A stretch of DNA of 40,905 nt from a virus, in the IMG/VR virus record IMGVR_UViG_3300020710_000014, positions 1 through 40,905 of that record, one strand, 5' to 3'. This document shows positions 1-6,688 of the stretch, piece after piece. The translations under genes were made by a program, and so were the position numbers. Positions within the stretch are counted from its first letter, which is position 1. The number at the start of each line of letters is the position of its first letter. The notes under the pieces were generated by a model, which saw only the letters and a list, made by a program, of their open reading frames with translations, was not told the DNA's origin and made no database searches.

Positions 1-542
1 ATTAAAACGTAAGCAGTATAACCACAGCCTATTACAGAGTTAGCATAAGTAGGATTTATATTTGCAAATCCTGGAGTCATACCAGCAGAGAAAACAGTTG
101 GGCTGGAAGAATAAGAACTTAGTGATCCAACTCCGCTTAGGTGCCAAGTTAGAACAGGAGAATAAAAATTGGTTATTGAGGCAGATACATTTACTGATCC
201 GCCAATTGTTACATATGTAGTGCTGGTGGATGGGGGGTATGCTCTTACACTAGGGGCCAAAAGGGTGAAAGATACTGAAGAGGTGACTACTGGAGTCCCG
301 ACCACCGTGAGAGTAATAGGACTACCGGGATTAGTTCCAGTGGTCCACTCAGCAACGGTAGTGTAGGTATTACCACTAACTAAACTGGGAAAAAGTTGCC
401 ACGTTGGAACACTAATGTTACTACTAGTTGCATTAGTAAATACAGGTACCATGGTCAGGGGGGTGCCATATAGGAGAGTTGCTCCATTAACACTTGTCCC
501 TGATGGATCTTTTACAGTAAAAGAAGTAATTGTAGTGGTCAT
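1..542 (-). CDS. Partial tail-fibre/adhesin-like protein (C-terminus beyond window)
   Basis: An open frame runs on the minus strand from ATG at 542 to the window edge without a stop, so about 180 N-terminal residues are visible. The start has a good SD (AAGGTAA) and lies 10 bases after the stop of the preceding fibre gene, so the two are probably co-transcribed. The product begins MTTTITSFTVKDPSG and is rich in Thr, Ser, Val and Gly with alternating hydrophobic residues, as in stacked immunoglobulin-like beta domains of phage appendages. There are no membrane segments. Role as a fibre or decoration protein is inferred from composition and neighbour; no catalytic motif is seen. Confidence 0.6.
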   Translation of the reverse strand, partial: MTTTITSFTVKDPSGTSVNGATLLYGTPLTMVPVFTNATSSNISVPTWQLFPSLVSGNTYTTVAEWTTGTNPGSPITLTVVGTPVVTSSVSFTLLAPSVRAYPPSTSTTYVTIGGSVNVSASITNFYSPVLTWHLSGVGSLSSYSSSPTVFSAGMTPGFANINPTYANSVIGCGYTAYVL

Positions 543-552
543 GCTTTACCTT

Positions 553-1803
553 TTAGGCGTATTGCTCAATATCCAACTGCACAGTTACAAGCGAAGCTGA
601 GCCAGATGCAGTTACAGCCATTGATACTACATCTCCCATATGCAGAGTAATGGGAGTAAATGCAACAACTTCAATAAATCCAGTATCTCCAGAAGTTAAG
701 CCTATGGTGGCAATTATGGTTCCATTTATTTTGATGACCAAAGTGCCGGTCCCAGGAGTTCCAGAATAATAGAAAATATTGCGTAATGATCCTGGTCCAT
801 CTATTCTCATAACTGGTTGATTATCAGTGGTTAAAACGGAAGACTCATAATAGTAACGAATTGGAGATTTAACCACATTTGTTGGGTGAATGTGATCTTC
901 TCTCGATCCCAGAGCGGCAGTTCCTTGGGTGGCTGCTGTAGGGGAGGCAGGAAGGGGCTCAGCATCGCCAGGAGCGGCTAATACGAGGGTCTGAAGGGAT
1001 AAAGCCGTGGGAAATGGGTGAACGTGATCAGAATGGGCTGCGTTGGTATCTGTGCCTATAGCAGCCGTGCCCAAAGCTTTGGGAGAAATTCCACCAGGAT
1101 TTGGGGTTAGCTGCAATTGAACAGTATTTTGAACTCTACTCCAATTTGTTCCATCTGAAATAATCCAATCACCGGCATTCCAGGTATTGATCCCATTGAT
1201 AAGTGTATCCCCAGCGTGAGAAACGATATAATACCACCCACGGCTTCCTACTGGAACTGTGTTGGATAATGTTGGTATATTAGTTGAGGCATCCCAAGTT
1301 CCTTTTAAAGACAGAACATCCTGAGATTGGTTAATGGTGGGTCTAAAAGCAATTTCAATATTGGTATTAGTCACATTAATGACTTCACCAATTCTCTGGT
1401 AATTTGGGCTATCAGTAGGTTGATGGGTTGTTATTTTACCGGCCAAGTGATTGTCAAGAAATACCGAAGAACCAATATCAGCGGAAAGAAAAGTATAACT
1501 ATCCCCACTCCCATCTCCCTGAATTAAATTAACTTGGTTGTTAATTCCTCCAGTGTTAACCACCATAGGGGTAGTATTGTTAACCCAAGGGTCTAAGGTG
1601 AACCCCATGGCGGGATAACCAGCAACAGCATTAGCGAGTCTAACTTTTCTTGCATTAGCTATACTATCCCAATACATGTTTACGAAAGAGCCTGGATCAA
1701 TATTATTGTCCGATAGGGCTTCAAAAGGAGACTGGGCTCCGCTGGTATCCTCAATGACTAATCTAGAGATTGGATCAAATACTACCGGTATATTTAATGG
1801 CAT
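553..1803 (-). CDS. Tail fibre / receptor-binding appendage protein
   Basis: A 416-residue protein starting MPLNIPVVFDP. Residues about 165-225 hold a Trp/Gly-rich module (LKGTWDAST, then RGWYYIVSHAGD, then WNAGDWIISDGTNW) common in phage fibres. Residues 255-310 carry two His-x-His-Pro motifs (DHVHP near 260, DHIHP near 304); such HxH motifs often bind metal in trimeric fibres. The C-terminal 100 residues look like a beta-sandwich. The start ATG shares its A with the TAA stop of the upstream small gene (TAATG), indicating translational coupling. The fibre assignment rests on composition and motifs; the receptor is unknown. Confidence 0.7.
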   Translation of the reverse strand: MPLNIPVVFDPISRLVIEDTSGAQSPFEALSDNNIDPGSFVNMYWDSIANARKVRLANAVAGYPAMGFTLDPWVNNTTPMVVNTGGINNQVNLIQGDGSGDSYTFLSADIGSSVFLDNHLAGKITTHQPTDSPNYQRIGEVINVTNTNIEIAFRPTINQSQDVLSLKGTWDASTNIPTLSNTVPVGSRGWYYIVSHAGDTLINGINTWNAGDWIISDGTNWSRVQNTVQLQLTPNPGGISPKALGTAAIGTDTNAAHSDHVHPFPTALSLQTLVLAAPGDAEPLPASPTAATQGTAALGSREDHIHPTNVVKSPIRYYYESSVLTTDNQPVMRIDGPGSLRNIFYYSGTPGTGTLVIKINGTIIATIGLTSGDTGFIEVVAFTPITLHMGDVVSMAVTASGSASLVTVQLDIEQYA

Positions 1804-2018
1804 TAAAAACTCCTTGATTTCATTTTTCTTTGAGGTGCTTCATAAGCTAGATCCTCTTCAGTGGCCTCTGATTGTTCAGGGTCATTGGCCAGAGCTTCCT
1901 GCATGGCATTTGTTCTGTCATTGGGAAGATCATGATGACTTCTCTGGGTAGGCTCTACAACCTCTCCAGAAATATCTAATCCATATGCTTGCTTTAGTAA
2001 CTTAGAAGAGAATAACAA
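1803..2018 (-). CDS. Small acidic protein of unknown function
   Basis: A 71-residue reading frame ending in a charged tail (QRKMKSRSF) and overlapping the next gene's ATG by one base. I do not recognise the family. The upstream end of the frame is a TTG at 2018, only a few bases beyond the terminator hairpin at 2022-2042; a run of G in the hairpin's 3' arm could serve as SD. The only in-frame ATG is at codon 39, which would leave 33 residues and has a poor SD. The start is therefore uncertain. Coupling to the fibre gene suggests a virion or assembly role, which is inference only. Confidence 0.45.
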   Translation of the reverse strand: MLFSSKLLKQAYGLDISGEVVEPTQRSHHDLPNDRTNAMQEALANDPEQSEATEEDLAYEAPQRKMKSRSF

Positions 2019-2042
2019 AAAGGCCCCCTAAATTAGAGGGCC
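2017..2042 (-). terminator. Intrinsic terminator after the HNH gene
   Basis: On the minus strand a 9-bp stem (GGCCCTCTA / TAGGGGGCC, one T-G pair) with a 3-base loop is followed by TTTTTG. It lies 22 bases past the HNH endonuclease stop and separates that gene from the fibre cluster. Confidence 0.8.
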
Positions 2043-2064
2043 AAAGTTGAAATCAAGGGCTAAC

Positions 2065-2586
2065 TTATGCCTTAGAGGATTCGCAAAGTGTATGAAACTT
2101 CTCCATGAGGTTCCAGCGGAAGGATCGAACAGGCTGAATCAAAGGCATTCCTGCCTCATCGGGAGTCCTATCTCCCTTCTTCTGGTTACACTTGAAACAA
2201 GCAGCAACCAAGTTACCTGGGTTGCTTCCACCACCACGGCTCCTAGGGAGAACGTGATCAATGGTTGTGGCCTTATTTCCATCAGGTCCACAATACTGGC
2301 AAACGTGCTTATCACGCTCAAGAATACCACGAAAACCGCGACCAACAGTGATCTTCGACTCCTTAACAGCAGAAGCAGAAGGGTAGATGATGATCTGGAA
2401 GTCCTTGTAAGACTCCAACTCGTAGAAAGCCAAACGAGCCCAGGTAGAAAGATTCAGAGCTTCAGCCCTCATAGTTACCAGGGCCTTAATAGCGTGGCGG
2501 CGGGAGACTTCCATCATGGGCAGGAAATTCCTATCCACAGCAATAACCCGATCATTCAGGTGCTTCTTGTTCTTCCGCTTGTCCAT
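2065..2586 (-). CDS. HNH endonuclease
   Basis: A 173-residue stand-alone HNH nuclease. C96-x2-C99 and C130-x2-C133 form the zinc knuckles. Between them TIDHVLPRSRGG (108-119) holds the catalytic Asp-His pair, and the Asn of NLVAAC with the later NQKKGD completes the beta-beta-alpha-metal fold. The N-terminal part (VIAVDRNFLPMMEVSRRHAIKAL) matches the leader found before HNH domains in many bacterial and phage proteins. It is probably a free-standing homing-type or packaging-associated nuclease; lack of a terminase neighbour in this window favours the former. A promoter motif lies at 2627-2635 and SD AAAGGTG precedes the ATG. Confidence 0.85.
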   Translation of the reverse strand: MDKRKNKKHLNDRVIAVDRNFLPMMEVSRRHAIKALVTMRAEALNLSTWARLAFYELESYKDFQIIIYPSASAVKESKITVGRGFRGILERDKHVCQYCGPDGNKATTIDHVLPRSRGGGSNPGNLVAACFKCNQKKGDRTPDEAGMPLIQPVRSFRWNLMEKFHTLCESSKA

Positions 2587-2626
2587 AAATTCACCTTTAC
2601 TAAGGAGAGGGGAAACCTCTCACCCT

Positions 2627-2635
2627 TATTATACT
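2627..2635 (-). promoter_or_regulatory. Promoter -10 motif before HNH gene
   Basis: Minus-strand AGTATAATA, about 41 bases before the start at 2586. A small hairpin (GAGAGG / CCTCTC) lies between it and the SD and may be a 5' RNA-stability element. Confidence 0.5.
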
Positions 2636-2659
2636 TCAGATATTCTCTTTTACTCCAAA

Positions 2660-3712
2660 TTATGTTGTTTCGAAGCCAACTCCTTTTTTACCCGAAAGTT
2701 TATCAGAATTTAGCAGTTTCTTTTGTTCTTTGAGTCTCTTCATAGTGTCTTCGAAAGAGTAATTGAAGCAAGTAACAGAAACAATAATTTCCTTCAAATG
2801 AGCAATAGCAAAATCCTTTGTTTCCTTGGCCCACACTTCAAGGGTATCCAATGGGATGTTCTTGGCTTTTGCCACAAGATAGAAAAGTCTATCATCATAG
2901 GAGGGAAGACCAATTGTAATAACTTGGTCAAAACGGCTTGGGCGATCTAAGAATCTGCGGTCAATTTGCTCAGGGTAATTGGTGGTGGCAATATAGACAA
3001 TGTGGTCTACGGATTTTTCGCCATCAAATAGGCTAAGGAAATCAGCTTCTTCATAGTTTTGAATAAGGGAATCAAAGTCCTCCAAGATGCAAATAATTTT
3101 CCTCTCAGGCTCAATAGAGCGAATCATACGAAGGCAGGCGTAACCAATATTGGGATTTTCAAGATAGAGAACTATGCCATCGAACTCAGTTACAAGAGTT
3201 TTAGACAGCAGTTGAATGGTGCTAGATTTGCCACCACCCGGAGGCCCTACTAGAAAAATACCACGTTTATGCATGAAGCCGTTAGTAGCAAAGGTGTCCT
3301 CTAGGGTCCAAAAACGAGAGAATTCTCTCATAAGTTCTGGCATTTTTCCAGAAGGAAGCACCATTAATTCATCAGTAACCGGAGTTTCTTTGATGAGATA
3401 GGGCTGTCCATTGTTAGTCATACCAGCAGAGTAGACTCCGGCTTCTAAAGTGTTTCGAAATTCCTGTACGGAGATAACAACACCGTCTTTATCCGCCCAA
3501 CCAGACTTAGAATCATTAACGATGAAAGCTTCACTGAACTGAGAGGCCAGACGAGAGTTTCCATCGTTAATAAGAACTTGAGTAACTTTCGTTATGAGAT
3601 CGCGTTTTTCTTTATCAATAATTTTACCCTTAACTTTTGGGGTAGGGGAGGCTACTTCAGGGCTACATGGATCATATGGGACTGGGTGGCTTGAGGGCTG
3701 CTTTCGGCTCAT
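2660..3712 (-). CDS. AAA+ ATPase (BCS1/FtsH-like P-loop)
   Basis: A 350-residue AAA+ protein. Walker A GPPGGGKSS is near 156-164, Walker B IICILEDFD near 206-214, sensor-1 IATTN near 241-245, and the RFLDRPSRFD segment near 253-262 supplies arginine fingers. The ATP hydrolysis core is certain from these motifs; the N-terminal 140 residues are not recognised and may bind the substrate. I place the start at ATG 3712 (MSRKQPSS) because AAAGGA lies just upstream; an in-frame ATG 39 bases further up lacks an SD. Probably a remodelling or chaperone ATPase; the target is unknown. The gene diverges from the GIY-YIG gene across a palindrome at 3739-3752. Confidence 0.8.
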   Translation of the reverse strand: MSRKQPSSHPVPYDPCSPEVASPTPKVKGKIIDKEKRDLITKVTQVLINDGNSRLASQFSEAFIVNDSKSGWADKDGVVISVQEFRNTLEAGVYSAGMTNNGQPYLIKETPVTDELMVLPSGKMPELMREFSRFWTLEDTFATNGFMHKRGIFLVGPPGGGKSSTIQLLSKTLVTEFDGIVLYLENPNIGYACLRMIRSIEPERKIICILEDFDSLIQNYEEADFLSLFDGEKSVDHIVYIATTNYPEQIDRRFLDRPSRFDQVITIGLPSYDDRLFYLVAKAKNIPLDTLEVWAKETKDFAIAHLKEIIVSVTCFNYSFEDTMKRLKEQKKLLNSDKLSGKKGVGFETT

Positions 3713-3738
3713 TACTTTTCCTTTAATAGATAAGTATT

Positions 3739-3752
3739 GTTGATTAATCAAC
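3739..3752. promoter_or_regulatory. 14-bp perfect palindrome between divergent genes
   Basis: GTTGATTAATCAAC is its own reverse complement. It lies between the minus-strand ATPase start (3712) and the plus-strand GIY-YIG start (3780), a fitting place for an operator bound by a dimeric repressor. No regulator can be assigned. Confidence 0.35.
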
Positions 3753-3779
3753 TTTCAATTGCTATTACTGAGGTTCAAG

Positions 3780-4481
3780 ATGTTTCAACTATCAAAAGCT
3801 AGCCTGGAAACCAACAAAAGTGAGTTGCAGGGGTCTGGAATATACCGTTTAGCATCAAACTCAGGAAAATGTTATATTGGATCAGCAGGGAGTTCTCGCG
3901 GGATATTACGAAGGTTAAAAGACCACTTAATCATGTTAGAAAGAGGTAGCCATCATTCCAAAAAGCTGCAAGCTGCATGGAATAAATATGGGGAACTACA
4001 TATAACTATTTTGGAGCGTGTAACAGAAAGATTGATAGAACGAGAACAGTTTTACATTGATTTTTACAGGTCTGCAACTGAGGGTTATAATAGCAACCCA
4101 ATAGCGGGTAAAACTAGATTAGGAACAAAACTATCTGAGGAGACTAAAGAGAAGATCAGGGTGGCTAACACTGGCAAAAAAGCCTCTGAAGAAACCAAAA
4201 AACTAATGAGAGAAGTGGCTAAGAGAAAAATGGAAGAAGACCCGGAATTTGGAAAGAAGAGATCACAAAAACTTGTTGGGGTTCCTCGTTCTGAGGAGTT
4301 CAAAGCTGGTAGAAGAGCCTTTAAACACTCAGAGGAAACAAGAGAGAGAATGAAGGGGCCTAAGTCAGATGAACATAAGATGAAAATAACTGAGGGGCTG
4401 AAGGGTAAACCCAAATCTGAAGAGCATAGAAAAAATATAGCTGCTAGCAGACTTGGGAAAAAATTCAACCACCATGAGTAA
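3780..4481 (+). CDS. GIY-YIG homing endonuclease with NUMOD3 repeats
   Basis: A 233-residue protein (start ATG 3780 with GAGG upstream). The GIY-YIG nuclease core runs from GIYRLASNSGKCYIGSA through the Arg of GILRRLKDH and the catalytic Glu of EREQFYIDFY. It is followed by a run of Ser-Glu-Glu-type NUMOD3 DNA-binding repeats (KLSEETKEKI, KASEETKKLM, RSEEFKAGR, HSEETRERM, KSDEHKMKI, KSEEHRKNI). This is the architecture of phage free-standing homing endonucleases. It is the only plus-strand gene in a 20-kb minus-strand block and overlaps the RNA ligase stop by 17 bases tail-to-tail, which fits recent insertion. Confidence 0.88.
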   Translation: MFQLSKASLETNKSELQGSGIYRLASNSGKCYIGSAGSSRGILRRLKDHLIMLERGSHHSKKLQAAWNKYGELHITILERVTERLIEREQFYIDFYRSATEGYNSNPIAGKTRLGTKLSEETKEKIRVANTGKKASEETKKLMREVAKRKMEEDPEFGKKRSQKLVGVPRSEEFKAGRRAFKHSEETRERMKGPKSDEHKMKITEGLKGKPKSEEHRKNIAASRLGKKFNHHE

Positions 4482-5502
4482 TTAAATATTGGTTATTTAT
4501 GGCCTTAAAACTAATGACTTCCTCTCCCTCTACTTCTACTGACTTGAAGACCAATCCCTCACGAATAGCTGCATTAAGAGAAGGGCCAGCACCAGCAAAA
4601 GCTAGGATTTTGTCCATAGTGTCATGACTTACAAATACAGGGTAAGATTCATGTAGAATGGGTACAGTCTTTAGTTGGGGTAGAAGAGAAAGAACCTCTT
4701 TTCTTTCAGGAGCAGTAAGATGGCGGCGTTTATCAATGTCCCAAATATCAAAGACATAGAATTCCTGGCCCTTGATTTTTTCAGGATTGTTTTGGATGCC
4801 TTCTCCAATAAGCTCCCCTTGAATAGCGATATTTCTACCAATGCGAGTCAGGTCTTCACGAAGATTTAGTTTGTTTGCTGTATTCCAGAAAGAATTGCAG
4901 GTATCTTCTTTCAAATCCAAATTACGACTGCAAACTCCAAAATCTTCATCCTTTTTGTAGACAGTCATAGAAGATCCATCAAGTTTAATGGACACTTCAA
5001 ACTTCTTGTCCTTGTATTTCTCAAAATAATGGGTTAGATTTTGAATACGTTCCTGATCCGTCTTACGAATGAAAGGTGGGAACATTCCTTTTACTAGTCC
5101 TGCAAGTTGAGCAGGGACTGGGGGCTCCCATTTCTGGATACCTAACAGTTCTGTGAGGTCTGTGCCCTCTTCAAGCCCTTGAACCTTATCCTTGATAGTT
5201 TCCTCCCATAGAGGTAGCAGAAGACCTTGGGATACTTGATTTCTTAGTTTCACGGTCTTCAGGCGTTCTCCCTCAACTTCGTTGTAAACCTTCGGGAAAT
5301 GGTCTGGTTTGGTCAGGAACGGGGCTACAGCCGTTGGAATCCAAGAATCTACCTCAAAGTAGCAGGCTAGGTCTCCAACTTCATAAAGACCCTTCTGGCA
5401 AACTACCTTCCAGCCCTTGATTGTGGCCACTTCAATCTTATCTGCATCTGGAATAGGGTCCAATGCTAGAACCTTTTCAATGCTTGCTAGAATTCTTTCC
5501 AT
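4465..5502 (-). CDS. RNA ligase, Deinococcus Rnl (DRB0094/Rnl5) type
   Basis: A 345-residue nucleotidyltransferase. The N-terminal 120 residues (ILASIEKVLALDPIPDADKIEVATIKGW) form the OB-fold-like domain typical of the DraRnl family. Motif I is KLDGSS with the nucleotidyl-Lys at 173, motif IV is EGLVFKS and motif V is SFKAINNQYL near the C-terminus. Family knowledge: these enzymes seal 3'-OH/5'-phosphate nicks in RNA through a ligase-adenylate. In a phage this suggests repair of host-cleaved tRNA or other RNA. SD is TAGGAGAA. The gene follows a terminator (5514-5549) and has no promoter motif of the common type. Confidence 0.88.
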   Translation of the reverse strand: MERILASIEKVLALDPIPDADKIEVATIKGWKVVCQKGLYEVGDLACYFEVDSWIPTAVAPFLTKPDHFPKVYNEVEGERLKTVKLRNQVSQGLLLPLWEETIKDKVQGLEEGTDLTELLGIQKWEPPVPAQLAGLVKGMFPPFIRKTDQERIQNLTHYFEKYKDKKFEVSIKLDGSSMTVYKKDEDFGVCSRNLDLKEDTCNSFWNTANKLNLREDLTRIGRNIAIQGELIGEGIQNNPEKIKGQEFYVFDIWDIDKRRHLTAPERKEVLSLLPQLKTVPILHESYPVFVSHDTMDKILAFAGAGPSLNAAIREGLVFKSVEVEGEEVISFKAINNQYLITHGG

Positions 5503-5513
5503 CTTATTCTCCT

Positions 5514-5549
5514 AAACAAAAGAACTCCCTTAGACTACTAAGGGAGTTC
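5514..5549 (-). terminator. Strong intrinsic terminator after rIIB-like gene
   Basis: Perfect 12-bp minus-strand stem (GAACTCCCTTAG / CTAAGGGAGTTC) with a TAGT loop, followed by TTTTGTTT. It ends the rIIA-rIIB unit just before the RNA ligase SD. Confidence 0.9.
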
Positions 5550-5569
5550 CATACTTACTTCCCTTTTTC

Positions 5570-6664
5570 TTAACGGTCTCCCAAGCTCTTAGCAATTTTC
5601 TGGATGGCTGAGAGGGCATTACCAACCACCGAAGGAGAAGGCTTGGCACCCTCACGCTCAATGTGGAAGAAAGCGTTAAGGCTAAGGTTCATGAAATTGG
5701 CAACGGTCAGAGCAGTGAGGCCAGCGGCCAAACGAGCCCTACGAACAGGGTTGGTGATGCCAGTGATGATGTGGTTACCCTCTTCTTCAGCAAGCTGGTC
5801 TGGATCGGGGTCAAAGTCACAATGGCATTCATCGGGCTCATACCCACATTCCTGGCAAAGATCCTCAGGATTAATGGAGTCATCACCTTCAAACTCATCA
5901 TCCCAATCTGCAACGGAAGAAGACCAAGCCTCATAACGCTGGACATCGGTTCCGCCGTACTCCTCAACCACTTCATACTTGCAGCAGCGGCCCTTGGCGA
6001 AATTGTAATCACTGGGGATACTGGTAACATCCTTGGGGTTGATCTTCACGATCATCACACGCTCACCACCGAAGCAAGTCAGGTAGGATAAGCCACAGAA
6101 ATGAAGGCCAGTAGAACAATGGTTTTCACGGACAGGATCGCAGATATTGCGGTCCATCTCCACAACAGCACCTACAGAGTTGTCAATGGTGCCGGTGTAA
6201 CAGTCCTTGTAATCCTCACGAACCTTCTTGTAGGCCAAGAAACAACCATCAAGGGTCAGAGGCAGGACGTTGGTTTCCATAAAATCATAGAGTTCGTTGA
6301 TGGCAGTCTGGCTGGGATTGGCAAACAGATTGCGACAGAAAGCCAACAGGGGCTCAGTATCAAATCCATCACGCCAGAGATCAGCAATACGATCAGACAG
6401 GACATTGTTGAGAGGTTCCAGGTTCCAGTAGACTTCCCCAGTTTCCTTATTGAACCACAGTTCATTGCCTGTGGTAGAGAGCTTATTGGCGATGTTGAAG
6501 CGGGTCTCAACATCAGACCAGTCACCACTCTTCTGAGCAGCACGGATAGAGTTGAGAACTTCAGCAAACATTGAGTGGGAGCGGTCCATTGTGTAGTTAA
6601 CGGCTCCGATTACTGCGGTAACAGAGTCACCAGTCAAGATGAATGCTCCGGTCTTATTACTCAT
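5570..6664 (-). CDS. rIIB: rIIB-like protein with Cys cluster and HTH-like tail
   Basis: A 364-residue homologue of phage T4 rIIB, assigned from the conserved core at about 135-235 (CFLAYKKV, DCYTGTIDNSVG, STGLHFCGLSYL, MIVKINPKDVTSIP) and its position 17 bases after rIIA. In T4, rIIA and rIIB act together at the membrane and influence lysis inhibition and exclusion by lambda Rex; a general anti-defence role is suspected. Unusual here: an acidic linker with C270, C273, C280 and C282, which could bind zinc, and a C-terminal segment from about 305 (NPVRRARLAAGLTALTVANF) resembling an XRE-type helix-turn-helix. SD AGGAGG; a promoter motif overlaps the rIIA stop. Confidence 0.82.
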   Translation of the reverse strand: MSNKTGAFILTGDSVTAVIGAVNYTMDRSHSMFAEVLNSIRAAQKSGDWSDVETRFNIANKLSTTGNELWFNKETGEVYWNLEPLNNVLSDRIADLWRDGFDTEPLLAFCRNLFANPSQTAINELYDFMETNVLPLTLDGCFLAYKKVREDYKDCYTGTIDNSVGAVVEMDRNICDPVRENHCSTGLHFCGLSYLTCFGGERVMIVKINPKDVTSIPSDYNFAKGRCCKYEVVEEYGGTDVQRYEAWSSSVADWDDEFEGDDSINPEDLCQECGYEPDECHCDFDPDPDQLAEEEGNHIITGITNPVRRARLAAGLTALTVANFMNLSLNAFFHIEREGAKPSPSVVGNALSAIQKIAKSLGDR

Positions 6665-6679
6665 GTATTCCTCCTTTTG

Positions 6680-6688
6680 TATTATACT
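6680..6688 (-). promoter_or_regulatory. Promoter -10 motif before rIIB
   Basis: Minus-strand AGTATAATA spans the last codons and stop of rIIA, 16 bases before the rIIB ATG. If active it would give a short leader and let rIIB be expressed independently of rIIA. Confidence 0.4.

Noticed and set aside
1-40. AGTATAAC resembling the promoter motif on the plus strand at the left edge
   Set aside because: It lies within a minus-strand coding frame, on the opposite strand, with no gene start after it.
2047-2733. Plus-strand 228-codon frame opposite the HNH gene
   Set aside because: The minus-strand frame has complete HNH and zinc motifs; the plus frame has none.
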